Positions 27,876 through 37,511 of a stretch of 50,167 nucleotides of DNA are shown piece by piece. The DNA is from Streptomyces sp. 35G-GA-8 (lineage in GTDB: Bacteria > Actinomycetota > Actinomycetes > Streptomycetales > Streptomycetaceae). The DNA is taken from assembly GCF_023534745.1 (NCBI RefSeq), contig NZ_JAMHJQ010000019.1, forward strand, positions 107,938 to 158,104, written 5' to 3'. The position numbers and the translations under genes are program-made. Positions within the stretch are counted from its first letter, which is position 1. Every line of letters starts with the position of its first letter. The notes below the pieces were generated by a model. That model was not told the origin of the DNA, did not search any database, and worked only from the letters and a program-made list of their open reading frames with translations.

Positions 27876-30800
27876 GTGATCAGCAGAAGACGACTGCTCG
27901 GTACGTCCGCCACCACCCTGGGAACAGCGCTTGTCGCCGGGACCGTTCCGGCCGCCGCAGCCGATCCGTCCATGGCACCGGCCACCGGGCCGGGCGCCGG
28001 GGCGGGCGCGCGCGTCACCGAACCGACCGTCGAGTACGTGCGCCATCCGCTCGGCCTCGACACTCCACGCCCCAGGCTGAGTTGGCCCGTCGTGTCCGAC
28101 CGGCCCGGACAGCGGCAGAGCGCGTATCAGATACGGGTCGCCACCTCTCCGGAACGTCTCGCGACACCCGACATCTGGGACAGCGGGCGGATCACCTCCA
28201 CACAATCGGTCCTGGTCCCGTACGCGGGACCGGAGTTGAAGGCACGTACCCGCTACCACTGGACGGTACGGGTGTGGGACGCCGACGGAAGGGCGTCGGG
28301 ATGGAGCGCGCCCTCCTGGTGGGAGACCGGGCTCACCGACGCCTCCGACTGGTCGGCACGCTGGATCACCGCGCCTGCCGCGCTTGTCGGCGCGCCCGCG
28401 CTGGACGGCGCCTCCTGGATCTGGTTCCCCGAGGGGGATCCGGCCAGCAGCGCCCCGGCGGCGACCCGCTGGTTCCGCGGCCGGGCCGTGATACCTGCCG
28501 GTGTCGTCCGCGCCCGGCTGGTCATCACCGCCGACGACGGCTTCACCGCCTCGGTGAACGGCGTCGATGTCGCGCACACCGAGGCGAACGGCCCCGCCGA
28601 GAACTGGAAACGACCCGTCGTCGTCGATGTGACCGGCCAACTGCGTACCGGCGCCAATGTGATCGCCGTCTCCGCCACCAACGCGACCACCGGGCCCGCG
28701 GGTCTGCTCGGTCTGCTGGAACTGACGACAGCGCACGGCACCACCGCCTTCGTCACCGACGGCAGCTGGCGGTCCACCGACCGGGAGCCCTCGGGCGACT
28801 GGGGGACCGTCGACTACGACGACACCGCGTGGCCCGCCGCCAAGACGCTCGCCGCGTGGGGCTCCGGCCCCTGGGGCGCGGTGCGGGTCTCCTACTCCCC
28901 CGCCGCGCAGCTGCGCCACGAGTTCCGGCTGCGGGGCGGGGCGAAGGTCGCGCGCGCCCGGCTCTACTCCACGGCCCTCGGACTGTACGAGGCCCATCTC
29001 AACGGCGAGCGGATCGGCGAGGACCGGCTCGCGCCCGGCTGGACCGACTACCACCAGCGCGTCCAGTACCAGACGTACGACGTGACCCGGCTGCTCAGAT
29101 CCGGTACCAACGCCCTCGGGGCGACGGTCGCGGCCGGCTGGTACGCGGGGAACATCGCCTGGTTCGGCCCGCACCAGTATGGCGAACGGCCCGCCCTGCT
29201 GGCACAGTTGGAGATCACCTACACGGACGGCACCACCGAGCGGGTGCTGTCGGACACCGACTGGCGCGCCGCGACCGGGCCCGTGACCGGCGCCGATCTG
29301 ATGGCGGGCGAGGCGTACGACGCCCGGCTGGAGACCGACGGCTGGACACGCCCCGGATTCGACGCGACCGGCTGGGTTTCCGCGGAAGCCGTCGACGAGG
29401 TCGGCGCGGCGCTCGTGGCGGAGGTGGACGGTCCCTCGCGAGTGGCGGGTGAACTGCCCGCGAAGAAGGTGACGGAGCCCCGGCCCGGCGTCTTCGTCTT
29501 CGATCTCGGCCAGAACATGGTCGGCGCGGCCCGGCTGACCGTCTCCGGCGCCGCCGGCACCACCGTACGGCTGCGCCACGCCGAGGTGCTCAACCCCGAC
29601 GGCACGATCTACACGGACAATCTGCGCACCGCGCGCGCCACCGACACCTACACCCTCAGGGGAGGGGGCCAGGAGACCTACGAGCCGCGCTTCACCTTCC
29701 ACGGCTTCCGCTATGTGGAGGTGACGGGCTATCCGGGGAAGCCGGGGCCCGGGGCGGTCGTGGGGCGGGTCATCCACACCTCGGCGCCGTTCACCATGGA
29801 TTTCAGAACGAACGTCCCGATGCTCAACCAGCTGCACAGCAATATCACTTGGGGCCAGCGCGGCAATTTCGTCTCCATACCCACCGACACGCCCGCCCGC
29901 GACGAACGGCTCGGCTGGACCGGCGACATCAATGTCTTCGCGCCCACCGCCGCGTACACCATGGAATCGGCGCGCTTCCTCACCAAGTGGCTGGGGGATC
30001 TGCGTGACGCGCAGGAGGACAACGGCGCCCTCACCCATGTCGCCCCCGATCTCGCCGGGGTCGGCAGCGGCGCGGCGGGCTGGGGAGACGCGGGGGTCAC
30101 CGTGCCCTGGGCGCTCTACCAGGCGTACGGGGACGTGCGGGTGCTGGAGCAGTCCTGGGCCTCCATGCTGAGGTGGCTCGACTATCTGGAGGCACACAGC
30201 AGCGGTTATCTGCGCCCCGCCGACGGGTTCGGCGACTGGCTCAACATCCAGGACGAGACGCCCAAGGACGTCATCGGCACGGCCTACTTCGCGCACAGCG
30301 CCGACCTCGTCGCCAGGGTCGCCGAGGTCCTCGGCAAGGACCCGGCGCCGTACGCCGCGCTGTTCCGCGCCGTACGCGACGCCTTCCGCGCGGCGTATGT
30401 CTCCGCGGGCGGACGGGTGAAGGGGGATACGCAGACCGCGTACGTCCTGGCCCTGTCGATGGATCTGCTGGCCGACGGCGACCGCGGACCCGCCGCCGAC
30501 CGGCTCGTCGAGCTCATCAGGGCCAAGGACTGGCATCTGTCGACGGGCTTCCTCGGCACCCCGCGACTGCTGCCGGTCCTCACCGCCACCGGTCACAACG
30601 ATGTCGCCTACCGGCTGTTGACGCGCCGGACGTTCCCGAGTTGGGGCTACCAGATCGACCAGGGCGCCACGACGATGTGGGAGCGGTGGGACTCCATCAG
30701 GCCGGACGGCAGTTTCCAGGACGCCGGGATGAACTCCTTCAACCACTACGCGTACGGCTCGGTGGGCGAGTGGATGTACGCGAACATCGTCGGCATCGCC

Positions 30801-31124
30801 CCGGGTGGCCCGGGGTTCCGGGAGATCGTCGTACGGCCGCGGCCCGGTGGCGGGGTCACGGAGGCCGAGGGGCGCTACGACTCGCTCTACGGCCCGATCA
30901 GCACACACTGGACGAAGGACTCCGACGGCTTCCGGCTCACCGTCTCCCTGCCCGCCAACACCACCGCCGAGGTGTGGATCCCCGAGGGCGCCGGGGGCGG
31001 CGCGGCCCCCACGACCGGCAAGGGCCGGGCGGACGTACGGCACGCAACCGCCACGTTCCTGCGACGGGAGGACGGCTGCGCCGTGTTCGCCGCCGGTTCG
31101 GGGAGGCATCACTTCACCGGCTGA
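27876..31124 (+). CDS. Secreted GH78 alpha-L-rhamnosidase
   Basis: A 1082-residue enzyme with a twin-arginine signal peptide (SRRRLLGTSA, cleavage near AAAAD, residue 30). Domain order: fibronectin-like domain (about 48-150), a lectin-like insert (about 185-290), Bac_rhamnosid_N beta domain (about 330-490), (alpha/alpha)6 catalytic barrel (about 620-970) and a C-terminal beta domain. The general acid E677 lies in ARDERLGWTGD and the likely base E936 in TMWERWDS. It releases L-rhamnose from plant glycosides or pectin side chains outside the cell. The GTG start has GGAG 8 bases upstream. It is monocistronic with its own promoter and operator. Confidence 0.93.
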   Translation: MISRRRLLGTSATTLGTALVAGTVPAAAADPSMAPATGPGAGAGARVTEPTVEYVRHPLGLDTPRPRLSWPVVSDRPGQRQSAYQIRVATSPERLATPDIWDSGRITSTQSVLVPYAGPELKARTRYHWTVRVWDADGRASGWSAPSWWETGLTDASDWSARWITAPAALVGAPALDGASWIWFPEGDPASSAPAATRWFRGRAVIPAGVVRARLVITADDGFTASVNGVDVAHTEANGPAENWKRPVVVDVTGQLRTGANVIAVSATNATTGPAGLLGLLELTTAHGTTAFVTDGSWRSTDREPSGDWGTVDYDDTAWPAAKTLAAWGSGPWGAVRVSYSPAAQLRHEFRLRGGAKVARARLYSTALGLYEAHLNGERIGEDRLAPGWTDYHQRVQYQTYDVTRLLRSGTNALGATVAAGWYAGNIAWFGPHQYGERPALLAQLEITYTDGTTERVLSDTDWRAATGPVTGADLMAGEAYDARLETDGWTRPGFDATGWVSAEAVDEVGAALVAEVDGPSRVAGELPAKKVTEPRPGVFVFDLGQNMVGAARLTVSGAAGTTVRLRHAEVLNPDGTIYTDNLRTARATDTYTLRGGGQETYEPRFTFHGFRYVEVTGYPGKPGPGAVVGRVIHTSAPFTMDFRTNVPMLNQLHSNITWGQRGNFVSIPTDTPARDERLGWTGDINVFAPTAAYTMESARFLTKWLGDLRDAQEDNGALTHVAPDLAGVGSGAAGWGDAGVTVPWALYQAYGDVRVLEQSWASMLRWLDYLEAHSSGYLRPADGFGDWLNIQDETPKDVIGTAYFAHSADLVARVAEVLGKDPAPYAALFRAVRDAFRAAYVSAGGRVKGDTQTAYVLALSMDLLADGDRGPAADRLVELIRAKDWHLSTGFLGTPRLLPVLTATGHNDVAYRLLTRRTFPSWGYQIDQGATTMWERWDSIRPDGSFQDAGMNSFNHYAYGSVGEWMYANIVGIAPGGPGFREIVVRPRPGGGVTEAEGRYDSLYGPISTHWTKDSDGFRLTVSLPANTTAEVWIPEGAGGGAAPTTGKGRADVRHATATFLRREDGCAVFAAGSGRHHFTG

Positions 31125-31215
31125 GCGGGCCGACGGAGCCACCACCGACGGAACCACCACCGACAGGGCCGCGAACGGAAGGTACCGGGGCGTGGCGTCC
31201 GGGCGGGGCGGGGCG

Positions 31216-32595
31216 TCAGCGCGTCCCGTCCCACCGGACATGGCCGTCGAGCAGGTAGGCGGCGCAGTCGCGCGCCAGCTCCAGCAGCGGGCGCCTGGCC
31301 GGAGCGGGGCCCGGCGGCGAAGCCTGGAGCGCGACGCCCAGCGCGCGGACATCGTCCGGGGTCAGCGCGGCGATCGGCAGCTTGAGCGCGGCCGACGGAT
31401 GCCGCAGATCGTGGACGACGGTGGAGTCGGCGGAGGGCTGTCGCAAAGACGCGTCGCCGCGCGCCCGGCCCGTACGAGCCGCCCGGACGATGTATCTGCC
31501 GTCGGGCGACGCGGTGATCCACTGGCCCGCCCCGGCGAGGGCGGCGGGCACGGGTACGGCCGAAAGGTCCGTCCTGTCGAAGAAGTACGGCCGGCCCTCC
31601 TGCGCGGCCCAGCCGCCGACCACCCGCCAGGCGGGCACGGAGAACAGCTCCGACAACGGCGGCGCGTCCGTTCTGGCCACGGGCAGAAGGCGCCCGCCCG
31701 CCGGCTCCCACATCCAGAGCCCGCCCCGGGCGCCGGAGGTGATCAGCCGCCTCGGGCCCGCGAAGGCCAGGGCCACGATGTCGCCGTGCGGGCCGGGCAC
31801 GGTGACTCCCGCGAGCAGCGTCGACAGTCGTGCGTCGGTCACGACGAGGCGGGCCCGGTCACCGAACGCCAGAGCGCCACCCGCGGGGCCCACGGCGAGC
31901 AGATCACCGCGCGTGAGCCCGAAGGGGAGGAGCGCGGTCCGCTCGACGGGTCCGGCCGCGGTCCCGGTCAGCGCGACGGGCGCCGTCCGCAGCCCGACGA
32001 CGAAACCGTGCGCGGTGGCCACGGTGCGCCCGCCGGTCAACTCCGCACCGTCGGCGAGGATCTGAGTGTCCTCGGGGGTGTACCGGACGAGTTCGACGCC
32101 GGGGGCGCCGGTACGGCGGAGCGCGATCAGCTCGCGGGGGCCCGGGCAACTGACCGACTCGTGCTCCCGCGTACCGGAGTACACCCACGAGAGCCCGGTT
32201 CCGGGGAGTCCGGCGAGGGCGAGACGCTGCCCGTCGCCCCCGCCGACCGTGGAGGTCCGCAGTGCCATGGCTCCCCCGCCCGGTGCGAAGGACACCTGGC
32301 CCGCATGGGCGATCGGCGTCGGGAACACCCGGCCGAGGTCGTTCCAGGCTTCCGCGGTGACCCGGTCGGCCGTCCCCGGGTCCTGCGCCGCCAGACGCTC
32401 CGCGAGGGCCCTGCCGTACTGGTCGGGCGGGCTCCAGCGCCCGAGGCGCAGCCGGCGCGCGGCCCGTACGGCGTCCGCGACCGGCACCGAACACGTCAGC
32501 GCCCACAGGGCGGGCCAGGCCCTGGTACGGGCGAGCCGTGCCGCGGCCCTGTCGATCTCCTTCGACGCGGCCCAGGGCAACCGCGCGCCCGTCAT
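31216..32595 (-). CDS. Hypothetical protein with propeller-like repeats
   Basis: About 459 residues, cytoplasmic, no signal peptide. Residues 1-95 are helical and charged; the remainder has recurring beta-strand units such as LAFAGPRRLITSGARGGLWMWEP and QWITASPDGRYIVRAA that look like degenerate WD40 or quinoprotein-type blades. No catalytic motif was seen. I place the start at the ATG 32595 with GGTGGG before it; GTG codons at 32601 and 32607 are alternatives. It is convergent with the rhamnosidase and divergent from the PucR regulator. The function is not known. Confidence 0.68.
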   Translation of the reverse strand: MTGARLPWAASKEIDRAAARLARTRAWPALWALTCSVPVADAVRAARRLRLGRWSPPDQYGRALAERLAAQDPGTADRVTAEAWNDLGRVFPTPIAHAGQVSFAPGGGAMALRTSTVGGGDGQRLALAGLPGTGLSWVYSGTREHESVSCPGPRELIALRRTGAPGVELVRYTPEDTQILADGAELTGGRTVATAHGFVVGLRTAPVALTGTAAGPVERTALLPFGLTRGDLLAVGPAGGALAFGDRARLVVTDARLSTLLAGVTVPGPHGDIVALAFAGPRRLITSGARGGLWMWEPAGGRLLPVARTDAPPLSELFSVPAWRVVGGWAAQEGRPYFFDRTDLSAVPVPAALAGAGQWITASPDGRYIVRAARTGRARGDASLRQPSADSTVVHDLRHPSAALKLPIAALTPDDVRALGVALQASPPGPAPARRPLLELARDCAAYLLDGHVRWDGTR

Positions 32596-32775
32596 GATCA
32601 CGCCCACCCCCGTGGCACAGCCTGTGACGAGTCTGACATGCCGGACAGGGATGGGGAAGCGTCCGGCCGGACCGTCGAGCGGATCGCCGGCGACACTCCC
32701 ACGGGCGACGCGCCCTTAGACTGACCGTTGCCGAAACGGGCACCGGCTCCGTGCGAACTCGAAGGGAAGGACCTG

Positions 32776-34329
32776 ATGGAAGGGGACCCGGAGAGACGGG
32801 CACCCGACAGCCGACTCGATGAATTCCTTTATGTGGTCGGGAAGTTGGCATGGCGGCCGGACGCCGGACTGCAAGGCGTGGTCGACTGGCTCCACCGCCA
32901 GCTGGGCAGGGAGATCGCGCTCGTCGACGGCGCGGGCGCCGTGGAGCTGTCCACCCCGCGCTTCCCCGAGGAGGCCCTCGGCCCGCTCGGGCCGATGCTC
33001 ACCCGGCTGGCCACTGGCCACATGGCCTCGGCCGCCACGGAGATCGGGGCGGTGCACCTGCGGCTGGAGGCGGTCGGGACCGAGTCGCCGCGCCGGGTAC
33101 TGGTGCTCGCCGGGCCCGCCGGACTGAGCCCCCGGGCGTCGTCCCTCGCGTCGCACACCGGAAGCGTCATCAGCATCCTGGACCGAGCGCGCACCGCCGA
33201 CACGGCGCTCCACGGGTACCAGGAGAAGGCGCACCAGCTGCGTGTGGCCCTCTTCATGGCGCTGATGGCCGGGGATACGGTGCTGGCCCGCCGGATGACG
33301 ACCGGGGCCGTACCCGCGCTGCTGGACTGCGACCGCGTCCGGGTCCATCTGCTGCGCTGCCCGCCGGAGGACCGGGACCGGCTCGCGCGGGCCCACCAGG
33401 ACTCCTCGGGCTACCACGGCCGGGGTCTGATGGTGCGCTGTCCCGTCTATGACGAGCATCTGATCTGTCTGATCGCCGAGGACGACGGAACGGAGGACGG
33501 CGATGGGCGGGGACCCGGCGCGCCGGGCGGTCCGGGAGCTCCGGGCGGTCTGGGCGCGGCGCTGCGTGAGCTGGTCGGGCAGTGTCCGCGTTACGCGCTG
33601 GGGATCAGCGCCGCGCATCCGCTCCGCGCGACGGCCGAGGCATACGAACAGGCCAGGCACGCCCTGGCGGTGGCGGGCAACGCCCCCGGCAGAGTGGCCG
33701 GTTACCGGGGCCGGGAGCCGCTGGAACGGCTGCTGCCGCGCGACGCCGCCGTCGGCTGGGCCCGTTCCTTTCTCCGGCCACTGCGCCCGCTGCCCGCGCT
33801 CACCATCGAGACGACCCGGCTGGCGATGCACTTCCCGCGATCCGGTGTGGCCGATCTGCTGGGCATCAGCCGCAACACCGTCACCGCCCATCTCCGTCGC
33901 GCCGAGGACGCGCTCGGTGCGGACCTCCGAGACGTCCGCTCCCGCGCCACCGTCGCGCTGGCCCTCGCCATCACCGGCCTGCACCAGGACGCCGAACCGG
34001 TCGGCGGGGGCCCGGACGTCCCCGGCGGGGAGGCGCTGTTCCGCGCACCGGCCGCCACCACATGGGCCGAGGGTTTCCTCGAACCGCTCGAAGGCGCCGG
34101 CCATCGCCGCGTGCGGACCACACTGCGTACCTGGATCGAGACGAACACCGACGCGCAGCGGACCGCTCGGAGTCTCGGCAACAGCCGTACGACTGTCGCG
34201 GCCCATCTGCGTACCGCGGAGCGCCTGCTCAACCGGGATCTGCTGACGACCGGTTCCGGCGTCCACGATCTCGTGTACGCCTTCGGTCTGCTGGGGGAGA
34301 TCCCGCTCGCCCCCGACCGTGCGCCATGA
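32776..34329 (+). CDS. PucR-type transcriptional regulator
   Basis: A 517-residue regulator. The N-terminal 180 residues look like a sensor domain, residues about 180-330 resemble the CdaR/GGDEF-like middle domain, and two helix-turn-helix segments follow: VADLLGISRNTVTAHLRRAE (about 375) and ARSLGNSRTTVAAHLRTAE (about 480). PucR family C-termini typically carry one such domain; here the second looks like a repeat. A Gly/Pro-rich linker lies near residue 255. The ATG at 32776 has AAGGGAAGG 5 bases upstream. The target is unknown; neighbours are the propeller-like protein (divergent) and the second P450 pair (convergent). Confidence 0.82.
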   Translation: MEGDPERRAPDSRLDEFLYVVGKLAWRPDAGLQGVVDWLHRQLGREIALVDGAGAVELSTPRFPEEALGPLGPMLTRLATGHMASAATEIGAVHLRLEAVGTESPRRVLVLAGPAGLSPRASSLASHTGSVISILDRARTADTALHGYQEKAHQLRVALFMALMAGDTVLARRMTTGAVPALLDCDRVRVHLLRCPPEDRDRLARAHQDSSGYHGRGLMVRCPVYDEHLICLIAEDDGTEDGDGRGPGAPGGPGAPGGLGAALRELVGQCPRYALGISAAHPLRATAEAYEQARHALAVAGNAPGRVAGYRGREPLERLLPRDAAVGWARSFLRPLRPLPALTIETTRLAMHFPRSGVADLLGISRNTVTAHLRRAEDALGADLRDVRSRATVALALAITGLHQDAEPVGGGPDVPGGEALFRAPAATTWAEGFLEPLEGAGHRRVRTTLRTWIETNTDAQRTARSLGNSRTTVAAHLRTAERLLNRDLLTTGSGVHDLVYAFGLLGEIPLAPDRAP

Positions 34330-34479
34330 CCAGAACGCCGTCCTCCCGACCGCGCACGGCGCACGATCCGCGCGTCGCTCCGTGCGTCGTGCACACCCGC
34401 ACCGGCGGGTTCGGGCACCGTGACCAGTGACCGGGGCTGTCATCCGTCCGTGCGAGGCGATCCAATGCGGTGTGTCGAG

Positions 34480-34515
34480 TTCGGCCACCCCGCATCGGGG
34501 GACGGGGTGGCCGAA
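34480..34515. terminator. Convergent terminator hairpin
   Basis: TTCGGCCACCCCG (34480-34492) and CGGGGTGGCCGAA (34503-34515) form a perfect 13-pair stem with a 10-base loop, in the 226-bp gap between the convergent PucR and ferredoxin genes. Confidence 0.82.
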
Positions 34516-34555
34516 TCCCGGCGGAATCCAGGGCGCGCGGGATCGAACACACCTG

Positions 34556-34771
34556 TCAGGGACGCGGGGCGATCTCGCGTCCGCCGTCCACGACGGTGAT
34601 CGCCATCGCCGGGCACGAGTCGGCCGCGTCGAGCACGGCCTCATGGGGATCGACGCTTCCGGCCAGGGGCCGGGACCGGTCGCCCTCCAGGGTGAAGTGG
34701 TCGGGCGCCATCCCCGCGCACATCCCCGACCCCATACAGCGTTCTCCGTCGACGCGCAGCTGCCAGGCCAT
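34556..34771 (-). CDS. 3Fe-4S ferredoxin (second)
   Basis: A 71-residue ferredoxin with C12, C18 and C53-Pro (RCMGSGMC, DSCPAMAI), the ligands of a single [3Fe-4S] cluster, and the typical APDHF segment. It starts 3 bases after the P450 stop and is clearly cotranscribed with it. It carries electrons to that enzyme. Unlike the other pair in the window there is no reductase gene next to it. Confidence 0.93.
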   Translation of the reverse strand: MAWQLRVDGERCMGSGMCAGMAPDHFTLEGDRSRPLAGSVDPHEAVLDAADSCPAMAITVVDGGREIAPRP

Positions 34772-34774
34772 CGG

Positions 34775-35974
34775 TCACCACCCGATCGGCATCGTGCGCG
34801 GGCCACGAACGATCATCTGCTGCTTCCAGACGATGTCGCCCGCCAGCCGCAGACCGGGCAGCCGGGTCAGCAGCGCGCGCAGCGCCTCCTGGAGTTCCAC
34901 CCTGGCCAGTGGCGCGCCGAGACAGTGGTGGACACCGTGTCCGAAGCCCAGATGCTGGTTGCCCTCGCGCTCGATGTCCAGCACGCCCGGTGCACTGAAC
35001 CTGAGCGCGTCCCGGTTGGCCGCGCCCACCGCGACCAGCACCGGCTCCCCCGCCTGTACGAGTGTGCCGCCGACCTCGATGTCCTCGGTGGCGTATCGGG
35101 GGAACGCCGCGCCCGCGCCGAGCGGTACGAAGCGCAGCAATTCCTCGACGGCGCCCGGGATCAGCGCGGGCTCCTCGCTCAACCGCCGCAGCTGGTCCGG
35201 GTGTTCGAGCAGGGCGTAGACGAAGTTGGGGATCTGCGTCGCCGTGGTCTCGTGGCCGGCGACCAGGATGCCGACGCACAGATCGACGAGTTCCGGTTCG
35301 GAGAGCCGGTCGTCGACATCGCGCGCCTCGATCAGCGCGGACATGAGATCGTCGGCGGGCTCCTCCCGGTGCCGGGCGATCAGACCGGCCATGTACGCGC
35401 GCAGCTCGTCGCTCTTGGCGGTGAACTCCTCGGGGGTGAGCCCGCTGGTGGACAGCGCGGCGTCGCTCCACTCGCGGAACCGCGGGCGGTCCTCCACCGG
35501 TACACCGAGCAGCTGGCAGATCACGGCGACCGGGATCGGCAGCGCGAAGTTCTCGACAAGATCCACGGGCGGCCCGGCGGCGATCAGATCGTCCACGAGC
35601 CCGTCGGCGAGCCGGCTGATGTCGGGCCGCATCTTCTCGACCCGGTGGACGGTGAACGCCTTGGCCACCAGGGTGCGCAGCCGGGAGTGGTCCGGTGGGT
35701 CCATGCTGAGGATGCCGCCGGGTCGCTGTCTCGCCCACTGCCGGGGAGCGTCGTGCCCGTCCTCCGCCGCGCGGCTGAACCGGCGGTCGCCCAGGACGAG
35801 CCGGGCGTCGGCGTAGCGGGTGGCGAGCCAGGCCGGCTCCCCGTACGGCAGTTTGACCCTCAGCAGCCCGGGGAGCTCACGGGCGTCGGCGTACGCGTCG
35901 GACAGCGCGATCCCGTCGGTCCGGTTGAAGGGGTAGCCGACGGGTCCGGCCGGTGCGTCCTGTACATCGGTCAT
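34775..35974 (-). CDS. Cytochrome P450 (CYP107-like, second)
   Basis: A 399-residue soluble P450 with AGHETTA in the I helix, EELLRF in the K helix and the heme loop FGHGVHHCLGA with C351. The DPPDHSRLR motif and the overall length fit CYP107-type enzymes, which often act on macrolides, steroids or xenobiotics; the substrate here is unknown. It is divergent from a TetR regulator, with a palindrome between the two genes that likely controls both. Confidence 0.94.
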   Translation of the reverse strand: MTDVQDAPAGPVGYPFNRTDGIALSDAYADARELPGLLRVKLPYGEPAWLATRYADARLVLGDRRFSRAAEDGHDAPRQWARQRPGGILSMDPPDHSRLRTLVAKAFTVHRVEKMRPDISRLADGLVDDLIAAGPPVDLVENFALPIPVAVICQLLGVPVEDRPRFREWSDAALSTSGLTPEEFTAKSDELRAYMAGLIARHREEPADDLMSALIEARDVDDRLSEPELVDLCVGILVAGHETTATQIPNFVYALLEHPDQLRRLSEEPALIPGAVEELLRFVPLGAGAAFPRYATEDIEVGGTLVQAGEPVLVAVGAANRDALRFSAPGVLDIEREGNQHLGFGHGVHHCLGAPLARVELQEALRALLTRLPGLRLAGDIVWKQQMIVRGPRTMPIGW

Positions 35975-36047
35975 CGAAGAGCCCCGATCGCGAGTCGTTG
36001 ACGCGGCTCGTTTCGCGCACGGGTCGGCCCCTATGCGAGCCGCGGAA

Positions 36048-36065
36048 TGTAAGCGCTCGATTACA
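36048..36065. promoter_or_regulatory. TetR operator between P450 and TetR genes
   Basis: TGTAAGCGCTCGATTACA: arms TGTAA/TTACA with further symmetric CG pairs inside (14 of 18 positions symmetric). It lies in the 196-bp gap between the divergent P450 and TetR genes. Confidence 0.7.
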
Positions 36066-36170
36066 AACGGTAGGAGGGGCGTCGGGTCCCGTCAACCGGG
36101 CCTCACGGCCGGTGGATTCGGCCCGTCCCGGCATTACCGTGTCCGGTGCACGGAGTACGGGAGGTGCGAC

Positions 36171-36839
36171 ATGGCCCAGCAGGGGCCCGAGCGACGGCGC
36201 AATGCCGCTGGTACGAGACAGGCGCTGCTCGACGCCGCCACCACGCTCTTCGCCGAGCGCGGTTTCGACAGCACCACGGTGCGGGACATCGCCGGCCTGG
36301 CCGAGGCGAATCAGGCGCTGGTCTTCCGCTACTTCGGCTCGAAAGAGGCGCTCTTCGAGGAGGTCATGGCGGAGGTGGGCCGGGACCAGCTGGCCACCAC
36401 GCCCGCGGAACACCTGCTCGCCACGGTGCTGCGTGATCTTCTCGCGCCCGCCGCCGACCGGGACCCGTCCCTGGAGGCGTTCCTGCGGTCGGGGGGCAAC
36501 GGCGGGGTGGTCTCGGCGGTGCGCGAGCAGCTGGGCGAGGAGTACGCGCGGGTGCTGCGCACACTGACCGCCCGCCCGGACGCGGCGCTGCGCGCGGATC
36601 TCGTGCTGGCCTGGCTGCTGGGCATCGGTCTGCTGCGGGTGGTGGCACCGAAGGAGCCGCTGTCGACGGCGGATGCCACCGAGGTGACCACACTGGTGCT
36701 GGGCGCGGTGAGCACCCTGCTGGAACGGATCGACCCGGCCCCGGCACCCGCGCGGGCTCCGGTCACCGCGCCCAGACCGGCCGCCGTTCCCGGCCCGTCC
36801 CCCGCTCCGGCCCCCGGGCGTCAGCCGCAGGGGACCTGA
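36171..36839 (+). CDS. TetR-family regulator
   Basis: A 222-residue repressor. The N-terminal helix-turn-helix spans about 12-58 (TRQALLDAATTLFAERGFDS, TVRDIAGLAEANQALVFRYF). The ligand domain is followed by a Pro/Ala-rich tail (about 190-222) of no clear role. The ATG at 36171 has GGGAGG 6 bases before it; the longer frame begins upstream of the operator and is rejected. It probably controls the divergent P450-ferredoxin pair and itself. Confidence 0.9.
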   Translation: MAQQGPERRRNAAGTRQALLDAATTLFAERGFDSTTVRDIAGLAEANQALVFRYFGSKEALFEEVMAEVGRDQLATTPAEHLLATVLRDLLAPAADRDPSLEAFLRSGGNGGVVSAVREQLGEEYARVLRTLTARPDAALRADLVLAWLLGIGLLRVVAPKEPLSTADATEVTTLVLGAVSTLLERIDPAPAPARAPVTAPRPAAVPGPSPAPAPGRQPQGT

Positions 36840-36887
36840 GCGGGTCCTTCCCCGGACCTCCCCGAGGAGGCCGGCGGCTCAGGCGCC

Positions 36888-37265
36888 TCAGATGCGCCAG
36901 CCGCGGATCTGGTCCGCCGCCTGGTAGACACTGGCCTTGCCCGACTGGATGGCACGTACGAGTTCGACGAGAGCCCCGTACGGCGGATCGATCCCCTCGC
37001 CGGAGGCGTGCATATACGCGGCGGCGACCTGGCAGGCGTACAGGCTGTTGCGGTACGGCAGGGGCTCCAGGCGCACCAGGGTGTGGATGAGCGCCGCCGC
37101 GCGCCAGGCCACATCGGGTTCGCTGGTCGCCGGGCGCGGGATGCGGGTCTTGTGCCGGGCCACGGCGGCGACCAGCGCCGAGTAGTCGGCCACCGAGACA
37201 TCTTCCGGAACGGCCTGTTCCTGTACGTCCAGGAGCCAGGCCACGTCGATGTACAGCACCGGCAT
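36888..37265 (-). CDS. Fic/Doc-fold toxin-like protein, degenerate active site
   Basis: A 125-residue protein whose pattern matches Doc-type toxins: a start YIDVAWLL, a helix ADYSALVAAVARHK, then AALIHTLVRLEPLPYRNSLYA. In active Doc/Fic proteins the last block holds H-x-F-x-D/E-G/A-N-K-R; here the histidine position is glutamate and the loop reads PLPYRNSL, so the AMP- or phosphate-transfer residues are missing. The ATG overlaps the antitoxin stop as TGATG. In Streptomyces such genes are listed as fic-family toxin components. Its biochemical activity is doubtful; it may have another mechanism or serve only as a binding partner. Confidence 0.78.
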   Translation of the reverse strand: MPVLYIDVAWLLDVQEQAVPEDVSVADYSALVAAVARHKTRIPRPATSEPDVAWRAAALIHTLVRLEPLPYRNSLYACQVAAAYMHASGEGIDPPYGALVELVRAIQSGKASVYQAADQIRGWRI

Positions 37266-37504
37266 CAGGCGGCTTCCGCCCTCCTGTCGTGGCGCGCTGG
37301 TGGGACCTCGTTGGCGAAGGCCTCGTCGAACTCGCCCCGGTGCTGTTCGCCCCAGCTGACGGCGTAGCGGACGAACTGGAGACGCTGCTGCTCACGGAGG
37401 GGCAGGTCATGGACGTACTGCTTGAGCGACTTGCCCTCGGCGGCGGCCGCCGCGCGGACCGCTTCCAGCTCGTCGTCGGTGAAGCTGATATTGAGTGACG
37501 GCAT
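37265..37504 (-). CDS. Ribbon-helix-helix-type antitoxin
   Basis: A 79-residue protein. The first 45 residues (PSLNISFTDDELEAVRAAAA, then EGKSLKQYVHDL) fit a ribbon-helix-helix DNA-binding fold; the C-terminal part is a charged helix likely to wrap the toxin. The ATG at 37504 follows no recognisable Shine-Dalgarno sequence and a possible -10 (TAGGTA) lies only 10 bases before it, so the message may be leaderless. The perfect inverted repeat at 37512-37530 directly upstream is a natural autoregulatory site. The toxin gene overlaps its stop codon. Confidence 0.8.
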   Translation of the reverse strand: MPSLNISFTDDELEAVRAAAAAEGKSLKQYVHDLPLREQQRLQFVRYAVSWGEQHRGEFDEAFANEVPPARHDRRAEAA

Positions 37505-37511
37505 AGCCGTA

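Noticed and set aside
27747-31352. 1201-codon open frame antisense to the rhamnosidase
   Set aside because: No recognisable domain and biased composition; the GH78 frame on the other strand has a promoter, a ribosome binding site, a signal peptide and catalytic residues.
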